DNA of 64,000 nt from Mortierella sp. BCC40632 (lineage: Eukaryota; Mortierellomycota; Mortierellomycetes; Mortierellales; Mortierellaceae). The position numbers and the translations under genes were made by a program. The DNA lies in the NCBI GenBank assembly GCA_011634665.1, contig WAEK01000011.1:947001-1011000 (forward strand), written 5' to 3'. Positions 43,565-56,167 of the stretch are shown one piece after another. The notes below the pieces were generated by a model, which was given only the letters and a program-made list of their open reading frames with translations, made no database searches and had not been told where the DNA came from. Each line of letters starts with the position of its first letter. The stretch's first letter is position 1.

Positions 43565-46500
43565 TGAATAGTAAGTTTGTTTGTTCGTATTGCCTACCTC
43601 AACTGTCACGGCCTTCCAGCCAAAGACTTTGAGCGTATTTGTTCTTTCATTCCTTCACAGTTCGACATCTTCATCTGCTCTGAGACTTGGTTCTTGGATC
43701 ATTCCTTTTATTCTTCCCACCCACTCTTCCTTTGCTCCTCTCCCCTTCCTCCGGCCCCTGCAGCTGGTCACCGCCATGGTGGTCTTCTCTGCATTGTGTC
43801 ACCCCTTGTTCGTCGCCATATATCCTTTTCTGTTACGTCCCATTCCATTGATCTTTCCCTCCTTGGTTCCACCTTCCGTTCCCTCTATCTGCCACCTTCT
43901 CTTCCCATCGCCGACTTTGAATCCTTTTTCATCCGCCACATCTCTTGTTCTACTTCTTCCCCTGGTCTTCCTGATGTTATTCTTGGCGACCTCAATGTGC
44001 GTCTCGACTCTTTGTCTGGTCGTGGTTCTCGTGGAGGCCCTTCAGATCGAGTTGAGTGTGTGTCGAGGGTCATGAGATCTGGTTGTTATTTCCTTAACCT
44101 CCCTTCTCCTGGCACCGCCAGAAATCATCACGCACTGGTCCGCTGCCGTCAAGACTTCCGTTGGTCTTATGTTGATTCGTCTCCATATACCACGTCTGAC
44201 CACAAGATGATGGACTGCGTCCTAGAGCTTCGTGCTCCTATGGATGTGTCCCCGACTCAAGAGGCCCGCAGGTTCAACCTGAAATATCTCGTGCACGCCC
44301 GCGTTCGCTCAGACCTATGCAACAGCTTTGATGCTTGCGCTGAGGACTTTGCCGATTACAGTAGTCAAGTTCTTCACCGCGTTGAGGAACTGTCTACGGC
44401 TGGTGGGCTTGATGTTATTTCTTTGGTTGATCGCCAGCGCTTGGTCGACGACTTGGATGAATCTATTGTTAGTGCCATTCATGTTGCCGCCGAGGAGGTG
44501 TGTGGTTCGTATGTTCCGTCCGTGATGCGCGCTTCTGCTGATCGACTCTGGGATGATATCTCAGATGCTCCTTCGTTGGCTGACGCTGTCCGTACTTTCA
44601 AACGAGCTTGCCGCACAAGACTGTTACCCTGACGTCTCGAGATCCTTCGATCACTCCTGCTGAGGATGCTGTGAACCACTTTTCTGGTGTGTTTCGGCAG
44701 ACTCGCGACGAGTTGCTTCCCCCTCCTGTCTCACCTTATCGTGGAGTCTCTTTCACAAATGAGATCCTGTGGTCTGACGACTTTGGTCTGACGACTTTGA
44801 TTCGGTTTTGGAGAAAGTATCGAGCTCATGTTGCAGGGGGAGAGGATGGTGTTCATATTCGCCTTTTTCGAGCCCTTATTGGTTCTAGTCTTCCGTTTCG
44901 GACTATTGAGTTGTTCCGGTTGTGTTGTCTACTCGGTGTGACACCTGCCTCATGGAACCGCTCGGTAATCTTCCCCATCCCCAAGGGTGAGGAGACAACT
45001 ATCAACAAGTTCAGACCCATTTCACTTACTGTGATGATGCGTCGGTCCTTTGAGAGGTTGTTGATTCGGTTCTTCGAACGCTCCCCAGCGTTCCGCTTGC
45101 ATTCGACTCAGGCTGGCTTTCGACGTGGGTTCTCCACGTTGACGCACGCTCTGACGGCCCACGAAGCTGCCATTCTCGGTCACCGTTGTAGGGTGTTTTA
45201 CGACTTTGCTCAGGCGTATGACACTGTCCCTGTCCCACTCTTGCTTTCCAAGCTCGAGTCCAGGGGTGCTTCGACCCAGATTCTAGCTTTGGTTGATTCC
45301 CTCTTCCTGGGGACTTCTTCCAAGATCGTGGTGAATGGGCGGCAGACGAGATCGATAGACTTGACCCGTGGTCTTTTTCAAGGGTCTCTCTTGTCTCCTC
45401 TGCTGTTCGACGTCTTTATTGACGACCTTGCCTCCCTCTTGCATCAAGATACAGTGCCAAATAGCTGCCTCCCGCGATCGCTTCTGTTTGCTGACGATAT
45501 CACGGCCTCGTCCGAGTTTCCGTCTGACTTACAGGTGTCGACCAACAAGCTTGCTGCCTGGTCTCACGACAATGGCATGCAGTTGAATCTCTCCAAGTGT
45601 GGTGCTGTTGGCTTTGGCCCTCATGAACCCACTCCGATCATTCCTGGTCATGGAGAGATTCCCCGTGTTGACCGCTATACATATCTTGGATTCCCATTCG
45701 AGAAGTTAGGCATCAACTGGGAGGCTCACCTCGAGTCTACTGTTGCAAAGGCTACCTCGACTTTGGACATTTGTGTTCGTCGTGGAAGTCTTTGGCCTGC
45801 TGGTCTTCGCCTTGCCTTTTATCGCACCTTTGTTCGTTCTCAAATGGACTATGGTGCTGGCTTGGTCTATCGTTGGCTCATGAACTCGCCTGGTCGCAAT
45901 GCTAGCACTCCGGCCCCGTTCCCCTTTGTCCACAAGAATGATACTTCGCGGTTCCAGTATCTCCTCCCGGTCCAGGCTGTACAAGATCGTGCACTTTGCT
46001 GGATCACAGAGCACAACATTGGACTTGTCGCCATGCACTCCATGCTGGCTATTCCTGTTGTAACGCGTCGCTTTTCGGACTTGGCCTGTCTTTTGACTCG
46101 CCACTTCCAGAAAGCACCACCACTCTAATCCTGCTGCACACATCCGTGGCCGCATTTGGTTCACTCGTCGCCCTCACGATCGCATCTTGCCCCATGTCAC
46201 TCGTCACCCGGATTATTCCCAGTGGTTGAGTGTCAAAAGAAGCATCGAGTCGCGCACTTTGGACCCATTGCCGCCTGGATTGACCCATGAGAGTACAGGG
46301 TACCCTCTCCGGTTATTCCTGAGGAACAAGTTTTATGCTGACGTTGGTTCTCTGAATCTTGTCATGCCCCGCCAGTTTGTCCCAGAGATGCGAAAGCGAC
46401 TTAGTGGCAGTTGCTACTTTGTCTTTTTAAATTCTCTTCGTCTCCGCAAGAATGCTATCGCTTGGAGTCTGAATCACTTTGCTGCTGGCTCAGATTGCTC

Positions 46501-46837
46501 CAAGTGTAAGCAGAGATTCTCTCGTCGCCATGTCAAGGAGTGCTTCGACGCTGACCTCTGTGGATATCTTCCTCGTGGTTGTGTTGATGCGTACCAAGCT
46601 TTCCTCCACAATCCTCCTCCGGGGCTGATCTTGCACTTTAATGTGATAGATTACCTCCTCCGCACGAAGAAGTTTTCTGCTCTTGCGACAGCCTTTGGCT
46701 ATCTCGAGTTCTGGCAGAGGCCTCGTCAAAACTACAACACTGATCCCCCTCCCTGGCCATTCCACCCTGACGGAAGCCGACTTAGACGCTCTGACTGGTT
46801 CCCCTCCCGCATCACACACCCTACTCTTTTGACTTAG
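43564..46837 (+). pseudogene. LINE2 ORF2: endonuclease and reverse transcriptase, frameshifted
   Basis: Compared with intact ORF2 of LINE3, this copy has an extra GTTT five codons after the ATG (AAGTTTGTTTGTTCG), a TGG codon lost in SLVDRQ, a 1-nt change near 44625, and a change near 46115 (AAAGCACCACC for AAAATGCACC). The pieces still show APE endonuclease motifs (LNCHG, SETW, GDLN, SDH), RT with F-A-D-D, and the terminal CCHC knuckle. Substitutions relative to LINE3 are few. Confidence 0.88.
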
Positions 46838-46961
46838 AATATTTTCGACTTGACTTTTTTTTTTTTCAACTTTGATTTTTTCGACTCTCCCTTCGCCATA
46901 TCACTTCCATAGCCTTCCCTACTCTTAGATTGCCTTCTGGCCACACTATTAAAAGAACTTA

Positions 46962-47004
46962 AAGCCTAAAAAACCCTAAAAATCCCTAACTAAGCCCTAA
47001 ATCC
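46962..47004. repeat. Telomere-like CCCTAA tract at the LINE2-LINE3 junction
   Basis: Reads AAAGCCTAAA, AAACCCTAAA, AATCCCTAAC, TAAGCCCTAA, ATCC. It is slightly shorter than the first and third tracts but in the same place relative to both LINE ends. Confidence 0.88.
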
Positions 47005-48932
47005 TGGCTAAACGTTGCCCCCTCCACTTTCCCACGCCAGATCCTTCTGGCCCCCCTGCACTGCCACTCAAACCATAACAAAAGCCACCCGCAGTAATCA
47101 CGCCATCTTTTTGGTCACTCTGACTCACCCTATTCCTTCCATTTTTTTTTCCGCACTCTCCCGGGATCATTTTCTTATATAATCCCCCTTCCGCCAGGTT
47201 CGTTGCATCTCCTTCATCATGGGGACCCCCGGGACCCCCTCTGATCCAGTTGCAATCAAGGACAAGTTCTCTTGCTTCCCTGAGGATCGTATTGAGGCCG
47301 AACGCCTTCTTCGCCTTTACTCCAGCCAGTGGCCGAAGCCATGCCCCAACAAGGACTGCAAGGCCGACCCTGTCTTTTACAAAAATCAAGTCAAGTCGAC
47401 AAATTCCATGTTTGTCAGAACTTATCGCCGCTCCTGTAAGCATGAGCAGTTCACCGCTCGCCAGGTGATTGAAGTTTTACTTCCCCTGGATGGTGGTTTG
47501 GGCTGTACCGCCTCTCCTATCACCCAACCCCTTTCTTCTTCCTCTTTCATCCTCTCTTCTCCCAATCCGATCTTTGTTCCCCCTCCTTCAACTTCCACTG
47601 CCTCATCCGATTCCATTCAGTCTGCACCTATCTCTGCTTCCTCTTCTGCCCCTGTTGTTCATTTTGGTTCCTCCGCACCTACCTCTGTTGATCTCCCTTC
47701 TGCTTCTACCGCGTTTCCTCCAAACCTTGACCCCATGGACGACCCTATCCTCTCTTTCCCTGCAAGTGCTTCTGCCCCGGTTGATGAAGACCTCTCTACC
47801 ATGGACTTGGAGAATATCTCCTCTATGTCCCAATTTGCCGAGAGCACCGATTCTTCCGTTATTCCATTCACCGGTATCGGGACGGCTGATCTTGATGAAG
47901 TCATGGACTCCACCGAATCCTGTTCCGACTCTACCCCTAGTTCCTCTCTGTTGCCTTCCTTGCCTCCGGTTTCTTGTTCTTCTGATTTCCCCAATTCCCC
48001 CTTCACCTTCCAACCCTACCAAACTATCCCAGCTTCTATGTCTCCTGCTCCTTCACCTGTCCCTGATCCTGCCGTTGTTTCCACAATTCGTTCTTTGGAC
48101 CCCCCTGTCCCCCATGGTACACCCATTCCACCCCAGCCTATCACCCCCAAGCCCGAACGCAAAAGAATTCACACGATTGTTGAATCCGACTCCGACGACA
48201 CCCTTCCTGATGCCCCTGAATCATCTTCCGCTGCCGCTCTTCGTAATTCTACTTCCTTTGGTCCCCGATGGGAGAAGTTACGCAAGTTGGATCCTGTTCT
48301 TTTTGAAGATTTATCCGTTACCCAGGATCGTCTCCTTAAAGAACACCAGTCTTTGAAAAACATGTTGCAATCTGTCCAGAATGAACTTGGCTCCCTGCGA
48401 CAACGCCCCACATCGTTCCTCGCCCCTCAGTTTGACCTTTTGAGCTCACAAGTTGCAGAGTTGTCGAAGAAAGTGTCTGTCATTTCTTCTCGAGTCGACA
48501 AGACTGAATCCTCTTTTGAAAAGTTGAATTCTAACTTTGACAGATTGGACTCCCTTGCCGACCGACTAGAAGCTGCCATGACTTCGACAACAACTGCTTC
48601 CCTCGCTTTCCCTTCACTTCCTGCCCCGCCATCCTCCACTCGTCGTCACCCCACCACTCCTGTTACCTCTACTCCCTCCACAGCCTCTCCATCGTCTTCT
48701 CACCACGCTCCCCCTCGTTCTTACGCTGACTCTCTTAGAGCCAATCTCTCTGATGAACAGCGTAAGATTATCAATTCACTGAAGCCTTCCCCTCGACCCT
48801 TTCAATCACGTCGTCACCCCTCACCTCCTTCCACCCCTGTTGTTCGAGTCTACTTTGGTGGCATTGAGTCTTGCCCACTTGGACAACTAAAGACAAAGTT
48901 CCGAGCCCTGCGCGTACGCACCTCGGCTATTC

Positions 48933-48937
48933 ATAAC
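48933..48937 (+). repeat. Target-site duplication of element E, left copy (ATAAC)
   Basis: ATAAC at 48933-48937 is repeated at 57799-57803. LINE2 and LINE4 have the uninterrupted CATAACTTTGC at the same site, so the empty site is seen directly. Confidence 0.96.
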
Positions 48938-49099
48938 TCTAACAAAGAAGGGAGTGGCAGGAAAAGATGATCTTTATTGGTGGTAGGTGAAGGGACTATT
49001 TATACATGTGAGTGAGGTGGACCTTTTAAGTTATAGGGGTGGGAGTGGACATGACCTCAAAGGTTAAAGGGGTGGGTGCTGATGGTCGATACTGTGACA
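48938..49099 (-). repeat. 3' LTR of element E
   Basis: 162 bp. On the minus strand it starts TGTCACAGTATCG, has TATAAATAG, then AATAAAG about 25 nt later, and ends TTTGTTAGA. Confidence 0.93.
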
Positions 49100-52000
49100 C
49101 CTTCCCCCATTAAGTGAAGCAGGTCGTGATCCTTACAGTACTGTCTAAGGGTGTCTTCACAATGTGAAAGATTTTTTGAGAGGCTCCCAGGTGGCATCTG
49201 AAGCAGCATCGTACCCGACCCATTTGACAAGAAAACTTGTCTTTTCGTTTTGGCTGTCGTCCTGTGCGCTAAGATAGCCTCTACTTCATGTTCCTCATTA
49301 CCCTCAATGATATCGGGTTCTGGAGGAGGTGAAGACCGGCGGCCAAGCGACTCTGGAGATGGAACAAACGGTTTAAAACGGTCGACATGAAATACGTCAT
49401 GTATTTTCAATGTAGGGGGGTAGCTCGACCTTGACCTTGAAGGAGACCGGGCTTCGTTGTTCGAGGAGTGTGAACGGGCCAAAGTATCGAGCCTGTAGTG
49501 ATGCAGCTGGTCGGCTAGAGTCATACGCAGTTGTGATGTTTTCCGTACTGAGCAGGACTTGGTCCCCCACTTTGAATGAGTGTGGCCTCCGGTGAGCATC
49601 AGCATTCTTGATTTGCTGATTCTGAGCCGAGAGAAGGCTGTCTTGTGCCAGAGATAATGAGGTCTTCTGCAAGGCAACAAATTTGTCCATGTCTGTGGGA
49701 CAAGCTTCTTCAGGGGGCCCGAGGAGGGAAGCAGGAACCCGTGGATGGAATCCATGATTGAAAAAATGGGGAGACTCCTGTGGATGAATTGACGGCATTG
49801 TTGTATGCGAATTCTGCAGCAGGGAGGTATAGGTCCCAGTCATCCTGTTTGTGGTTCACTAGACTCCGAAGAACTGACTTAAGAGTTTGAATGGCTCGTT
49901 CGGATTGACCATCTGTCTGCGGATGAAATGCTGAGGACATGGCAAGCTTCGTTCCTAGTCGCTCGTGGAGGCGCTTCAAAAAGGAACTAGTGAACTTGCT
50001 ATCCCGGTCGGAGACAATCGTGGAGGGCAACCCATGGAGGCGAAAGACATTTGCAAAGAAACAATTGGCAACGTCCTTTGCTGAATCTGTAGTCCGACTA
50101 GGGGCAAAATGGACCTGTTTCGACAATTTGTCTACGAAGACAGTGATTGCATCGAATTTGCGTGCTGTTTGTGGTAGTTTTACCACGAAATCCATTGATA
50201 CTGTGTCCCAACGTTGTTCTGGAATGGCTAAAGGTTGAAGAAGTCCAGCTGGAAGGCGGCGGACTGCTTTGTTACGTTGGCAGCTCGAGCAGGATTCGAC
50301 ATACCGTCGGACATCATTTGACATCTTAGGCCAATAGGCAAACCGCCGTAAGGTGGCGTATGTCTTGTCAAAGCCGAAGTGGCCTGATATTGCAGCATCA
50401 TGAACCTCGTGGAGTAGGATTAAACGCAGAGTGGACGACTTCGGGACGCAGAGTAATAGGTCACCCTTGCGCTCGACATACAATAGACCGTCCTGCAAAA
50501 AGTAGTGTGGTGGTGGTTGGCCTTGAAGACACCTCTCATAGACGGGAGCAAGACCAGGGTCATCAGCATACCCCTCTATAACGTGCTGTCTCCAACTTGT
50601 ATCCGTCTGAAGGCTGAAAGAGTTGATGGACATAGGGACAGGATCTGGTTCAAGTTTATCAGGTTCGCGGTGGTCCGGACGACGAGAGAGAGCATCTGGT
50701 ACGATGTTCTCAATTCCCCGCTTGAACTTGAACTCGAAATCATACTCTTGGAGGAGTTCCATCCATCTCGCCTGGCGCCTTGTCAGTTTGGGCTGGGTTG
50801 GAAAGTGTCTCAGCGTATCGTGATCGGTATATACAACAAAAGTGTGAACCGTCTAAGTAAAAAGCGCCATGTTTTGAGGGCGTGGACAACAGCCAGGAGT
50901 TCCTGTTCATGGGTAGGGTAGTTCCGTTCAGCTGGGTTTAGTTTGCGGGATGTAAATGCGACAGGTCTGGATGATCCGTCGGCGTCTGTTTGGAAAAGAA
51001 CAGCACCTATGGCAAATCCAGAGGCATCAGTCTCCACTGTGGACGGCAGATCGGGGTCAAAGATTCGTAGGACTGGAGCGGAGCTGATTGCAGATTTGAG
51101 GCTAAGGAATGCTTGTTCGCTGTTTTCATCCCATACGAACTGATGGTTTTCGCCAAGGAGGGAGGTGAGGGGAAGTGCGATGTCGGCAAAATTTTTGATA
51201 TATTGGTGATAAAATTGCGCAAGACCAAGAAATTGCTGAACGTCGCGTTGTTTCTCCGGTCGTGGCCATTCACGGATCGCTTTAACAAGCCCTGCATTGG
51301 TGTGAACGCCATCTTTGGTTATTACATGGCCGAGAAACTCCGTTTCTTCTTTCATGAAAGAGCACTTGCTCAGCTTGGCGTACAGTCCATGTTTTCGGAG
51401 GAGAGGGGCAAGGACACTTCGAATATGGCGGAGATGCTCGGTCTTGGTTTTTGAATAAATCAAGATATCGTCGAGGTAGACGACAACCCACTTGTCCAGA
51501 ACAGGATCGAGTACTTTCAGCATCATATTGGAAAAGGAAGCCGGTGCATTTGTGAGGCCAAATGGAACCACATTAAACTCAAAATGACCGTATCTGCAGC
51601 GAAAAGCGGTCTTGTGCGTGTGTGGTCCATAGATGCGCTGTTGGTGGTAACCAGAAATGAGGTCAAGCTTGGTAAAGTAGCGAGCGCCACGGAATCTGTC
51701 AATAAGCTCGTCTATTCTGGGCAGCGGGTGGCGATTCTTCCTTGTGATACTGTTGAGAGCACGATAATCGACGCACATTCGGAGAGTGCCATCAGCCTTC
51801 TTGACGAATAAAACAGGGGCACCATACGGAGACGTGCTTGGTTTGATGAACTTTTTGGAGAGTAGGTCGTCCAGTTGTTTTTTTTTAGCTCGTCAAGTTC
51901 AGCAACAGATAGTCGAATGACGGGGGGCGGAAGGGGGGTCTGCCGCTGGGTCAGTGTCGATACGCATAGCATCACCTCGGTCGGGGGAAGGCCTGATGGG

Positions 52001-53112
52001 AGGGTAGGGGGGGGAAAATGTCTGGGGAATTCGTCAAAACAATTGAGTGGATGTCGGGGTGTAAGGGAGGGTTGGGGGGAGGAGGAGGAGGAGGGAGGAG
52101 AAGAGGGAGAGGAGGAAGGGGCAGAGGAAGGAGAGGAGGAGGGGGCAGAGGAAGGAGTGGAGGAAGGAGTGGAGGAAGGAGTGGAGGAAGGAGTGGAGGA
52201 AGGAGTGGATGAAGGAGTGGAGGAGGGAGTGGAAGAGTGATTTGTTTGATCTGTGCTATCCTCATCGAGAGACCGAATAAGGGCTAAGTAGATCTCGCTT
52301 CCGATGTCTGTTGCCTCAGTGAAGAAATGTACGTGAGTGAGGAGAAGTCCCCGAGTGCGAGATGAGATAGATGACGATTTGAAACCAGTGCATTCCCAAT
52401 CGATGGTGAGGCCGTTGTGTTGGAACCGTAGATTGTTTGTCCGCCAGTTGATGAGTGGGTTGATCTCAGCAAGCCAAGGCTTGCCAAGAATAAGGTCATA
52501 TTTGTGGAGAGGGTAGACGATAGGGGTAAGAGTTGTGGAGTATTGGTGTCGTTGTAGGGAGATGTTGGATTTGAGTGCTGCAAAAAAAGATTGGGGAGCC
52601 ATTTGGGAGGATGATAGGGATAGGGGAGATGCAAGTGTAGGGATTGAATGTTTTTGATGAAAGACTCGCTGACCACATTGCCTTGGGCTCCGCCGTCGAT
52701 GAGACCCGCGCTGGATGGCCGTCAACATTGCAAATAAATGTAAGGAGTGTCGACTTTGCCTTCTCCACTGTGAAAGTAGAGACTCCAATGCCTTTTTACG
52801 TAGGCGGCGAATCTTGCTTTTTAGATAGAACTGAGGTAGAGCAGGGTTCGGAGATTGAGGATGATGGGGATGAACTGAATGCAGGGTAGGTGTTATCGTC
52901 CAATCCTGTCTCAGGTTGAGTAGGCAAGGGGAGAGTATAGTCATAGGCGGTGGAGTGAGGTAAATGATTGTGGGAAGGCGAACATGATGATGGAGAAGTA
53001 TGTAGTTTATCTGAAATAGCGATCGGTTTATTGGAAGTGACAGAAAACTTTTCAGAGGAAATAATATTTCTCCCATGGTCCAGAAGATCGGAGGAGGGAG
53101 TAGCAGCAACAA
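49100..53112 (-). pseudogene. Element E pol: protease, RT, RNase H, integrase, chromodomain
   Basis: Minus-strand reading: a protease-like site reads D-G-G-A (plus 52686-52697) instead of D-S/T-G-A, beside a frame change. A serine/threonine/proline linker of 12-bp repeats (TPSS units, 52086-52235) follows. RT (50810-51778) has [22 protein letters not shown] and YLDD; RNase H has [12 protein letters not shown]. Integrase (49710-50762) has the HHCC finger (C-S-S-C-Q-R-N), D in MDFVVKLP, D in VSDRDSKF and E in GQSERAIQTL. The chromodomain (HEVEAILAHRT) is broken near 49250. Frame changes also occur near 50840, 51890 (T8 run) and 52690. Confidence 0.88.
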
Positions 53113-53639
53113 GAGTCTGGACCTTTTCTAGTTGCTGTTGGCTTTTCCCGACTGAGGTGGGGGAGGGGGAGTGGCTGTTTGCTGCGCCTGGGGGAGGGGA
53201 GTGGTTTCAATGTTGTTGAATTGTCGGGAGGGTTTCGCAGAAGGGGGAAAGGTGCGGCATTTGTCCGCCATGTGGCCTATTTTGCGACATTTGAAGCATC
53301 CCCTGTTCGCCTTGAGGTATTCGCGTTCCTCGTTGGTGAGCTTAGCTGGGCGAGGGACGCTGCCTCGGTTATTCGAAAGGTTTGACAAATAATTGACTTG
53401 GGCAGAGAGATTATTGATCATCATCTGCATAGAGTCAATGTCCATGGCGTTAGGGTCCTTGACAGGGGTGGTCTTGGAGGTAAGGCCCTCAGGGAAGAGG
53501 ATGGCATGCACGTTTGTAGCCTGTTGGATGGCCACATCCAAAGATTTGGGCTCACGAAGGCGAACCTCTTTGCTAGTATCATAGTGTAGGCCTTTCATGT
53601 ACCAGTGTAAGGCAGTTTCGTCGTCGAGTGTAGGGACGC

Positions 53640-54008
53640 TGTGGTGTAGTAAATACGACTGGGCGATCTTCTGGCCCCTGGGCCTGGGGGTATAAATGGT
53701 GTCCCTCGACACCAGACAATAAAGAGTTTTTGTTTTCTTCCTTTTATTTTCCCGATCCGTTTGTGAATACTTACCGTCTGGAGCAGGTCCACTCGTCCGC
53801 CCGCCCCGGGGGTGCGATCCTGTAGCTAGATATTGTTCATTTGCGAGTCTTTTCTCTTGCCTTGTTCTCTCTTATAGAACGGTGATATGCGTCGTGATCA
53901 TTATGTTTCCCTCTTCTATGCTGGCAATCCCCTTTCCCAATAGGTTTCACACACCTGCCTGCCAAGTAGTGCGAGCTCTTTCCCCCTGTGCTGGTCCTCT
54001 ACGCCGCA
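53640..54008 (+). repeat. 5' LTR of element F
   Basis: 369 bp, TGTGGTGTAG...TACGCCGCA. TATAAATGG at 53691 is followed by AATAAAG at 53718-53724, so promoter and processing signals are very close, and a long T-rich U5 follows. Confidence 0.93.
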
Positions 54009-54756
54009 CAGAAAAAAATGGTGGAGAACCTGGGCAACCATTGTCGGATACTCAATAAGAGGTTCTAGCGGAAGGTCATCTTCAATGATTGCACTCTCCC
54101 CTAGATAAAACAAACAACCGATCAAGACGTTGCTTTCACTGTTCTTGTTGTTTTCATATTTTGTACCTTTTCTTTTCCCTTTTTTTCTCTTTTTTTTTCA
54201 TCACATTACTTTTTTTTTTCGACCTTTCTGACACACGCTGAGCCATCGATGGGCGATACCCTCCACCACCACAAGTTATCTCCATCAGAAGCGATTCGCC
54301 AGACCCTGCTCCATTTCACACTTGCACCCACGACATACCCTTTCAAAATATTTGTCCTTTGATGGCATGCCTCCCCTCCCACACCCTCAGATCCGTAAAA
54401 TATTTTCAGCCGGAGTTTAGTTGTCGGTTCAAGTGTTTTCGTTACCACTTTGAAATGACAAAGCCACGGGTTGCCATGGATCACCAACTGCTCTCTTCCC
54501 TCTATTCTTTCTACGGCCAAAGGTCCCTGATGTTCAATATTTGCAGGCTCAAAGCTTAAGATGACCCCGAACAGTTTCCCACATCCACACTCCCTCGATT
54601 CCTTTTGTAGAAAAGGCAGGAAGTCGTCTCCGGAAATTAAGTAACGGTTGTTCAGGTTGAGGACGGACGGCTCGCCGTTGGTGGGTGATAAAGTAAATGA
54701 ACGGATCGACTAGAAGGGAGCAGGGAGGAGATCCTCGTGCCCGCAGTTTGCAAAGC

Positions 54757-54906
54757 AGTTTTTTTTTTATTATTATTATTATTTATCTTTATTTTTGTCC
54801 TTTCTCTTTGACTCCTTCCATTTGTTCTTCTTCCCTGTCCTTTCCCCTCGTCCTTGTCCTTTTCCTTTCACCCTTCCCCTATTCCCTGTGGCGACCATGA
54901 TCATCT

Positions 54907-54980
<74 letters not shown>
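54757..54980. repeat. T/ATT and A/ATT tracts inside element F
   Basis: A T9 and (ATT)n stretch at 54757-54785 and a ~31-A run followed by (ATA/ATT)n at 54907-54978 flank a pyrimidine-rich segment, just past the stop of the antisense ORF. Further A runs lie at 56180-56202 and 56390-56404. Confidence 0.9.
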
Positions 54981-54997
54981 ACCTTGGTTTCCCCATT

Positions 54998-56167
54998 TCA
55001 CATATTTCTGCCGTGCGTTCCATCTTGATCCTCTTCTGGTTCATCCTCATCAGTTTCTCCACCTCGAGCGGCTTCAAGATTCTCCTCCTCCATCTCCTCG
55101 GCCTCACGAATATAAGGCCTGATACGCTTGGCGTGTTTCCAGGCTTCCAGGTTATGTCGATCCAGGCTATGGCCTATGGCGTCGAGACGTTGTCCATTCT
55201 CGCGAAGGGCGGCCTCATGTTGCATTAGCGCAGATTGATGTTGGACTAAGGAACGAAGGGAGCTCTCCAAGAGAAATTGACTATGGATGATATCCATGGA
55301 AGTCCTGCTGACCCCCAAGCCAGTGATTGTATAGCGGCCCAGGTCTTGAGCGGCCCCAAGAACATCTATGGGTCTGGCGCACATCGTCGGATCATGGAGA
55401 GCCTTGAACGCTAGTTCGGAACGGAGTAGCTCTAGGTGCTCCCAACGCCGGAACAACTGCTGATAGGACGACAGATCAGCGAGCATCGAAGGGGTCCCGT
55501 GAGCCTTCCTGGACCAGCCAGGAACTTCCTCATCACTTCGTTGTTTCCGTTTACCGAGACCAGATGGACTCCCCTCCTGTGAGCGAGAACCCGACCTCTG
55601 CAAATTCAGCGCAGGAGAACTCCTCGTGCCTGGACCCGAAGGACTTGCCCCACGAGTCGTCTCATTTGGACGCTGTGAAGATCCAGCATCCGCAGAAGCC
55701 CTTGCACCCGGAATAGATGATTCCTCGTCTCTCTCGGACCCTACATGCCGATCGATGAGAGGCCTCTCTGTTGCAGGCACAACGTCCGTCGCGTCCTCAA
55801 GAAAGAGTCTTTTCCTGTCTTGGTCTGCACCTTTGCGGTGCGCGGGAGACTCATCGCCATCCTCGCCGTCCGAATTGGCCACAAACGCATCCGACCACAG
55901 TTCGCGCTCCAGTATCTGAGTCGGCTGATCGAATGGAGGAGGTTCTTCGGATGATCCCTCCGCAACCACTGGGGGGGCTAAACAGGATATTAATTTGACC
56001 TCCCCTAAGGGTGGCCTTGGGATGTGCTGTCGAAGAGTCCCAGCGCTCGGCGCATCGCCAACACGACCTTGCTGAGTGTTTCCTGAACGTGGGCGGGGCA
56101 TGGTGGTTGGGTGATAACGGTGAAAGGGCGTTCCCGGAAGGGTATCAAAGCAGAAGTGGCAGGTCAA
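54998..56167 (-). CDS. Unassigned 389-codon ORF antisense inside element F
   Basis: The longest frame in element F runs opposite to the element. The start may be 56167 or the later ATG at about 56102 (MPRPRSG). It has a disordered acidic/Ser/Pro N-terminal half with a KRKQR nuclear-import-like cluster, then a helical half from about residue 235 (SSYQQLFRRWEHLELL, SLRSLVQHQSALMQHEAAL, LDAIGHSLDRHNLEAW) and a very acidic tail. Composition and length look coding; no gag knuckle, protease or polymerase motif is present. I do not recognise a family. It could be a captured host gene or an element-specific protein with its own promoter. Confidence 0.5.
   Translation of the reverse strand: MTCHFCFDTLPGTPFHRYHPTTMPRPRSGNTQQGRVGDAPSAGTLRQHIPRPPLGEVKLISCLAPPVVAEGSSEEPPPFDQPTQILERELWSDAFVANSDGEDGDESPAHRKGADQDRKRLFLEDATDVVPATERPLIDRHVGSERDEESSIPGARASADAGSSQRPNETTRGASPSGPGTRSSPALNLQRSGSRSQEGSPSGLGKRKQRSDEEVPGWSRKAHGTPSMLADLSSYQQLFRRWEHLELLRSELAFKALHDPTMCARPIDVLGAAQDLGRYTITGLGVSRTSMDIIHSQFLLESSLRSLVQHQSALMQHEAALRENGQRLDAIGHSLDRHNLEAWKHAKRIRPYIREAEEMEEENLEAARGGETDEDEPEEDQDGTHGRNM

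Larger units (their letters stand above)
41281..46960 (+). mobile_element. LINE2: full-length non-LTR retrotransposon with frameshifts
   Basis: About 5.7 kb, from TCCTGGCTAAACG through 5' UTR (~215 nt), ORF1 (41498-43564), ORF2 (from 43564) and 3' UTR. Both ORFs are recognisable over full length but carry small frameshifts. It follows LINE1 and precedes LINE3 in the same orientation without other sequence between. Confidence 0.92.

Noticed and set aside
51875..52240. Plus-strand Glu/Gly-rich frames over 51.9-52.2 kb
   Set aside because: They are antisense translations of the TPSS repeat linker in element E pol.
54505..54700. 5S rRNA-like patches in element F (TCTACGGCC, AAATTAAGTAACGG, GTTGGTGGGTGA)
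   Set aside because: The patches are in order but about 75 nt too far apart for a 5S gene, and pairing could not be shown. This is too weak to call a 5S-derived SINE.
54998..56167. Treating the 389-codon ORF of element F as a gag
   Set aside because: It is antisense to the element and has no capsid-like block or CCHC knuckle, in contrast to the clear gags of A, B, C and E.
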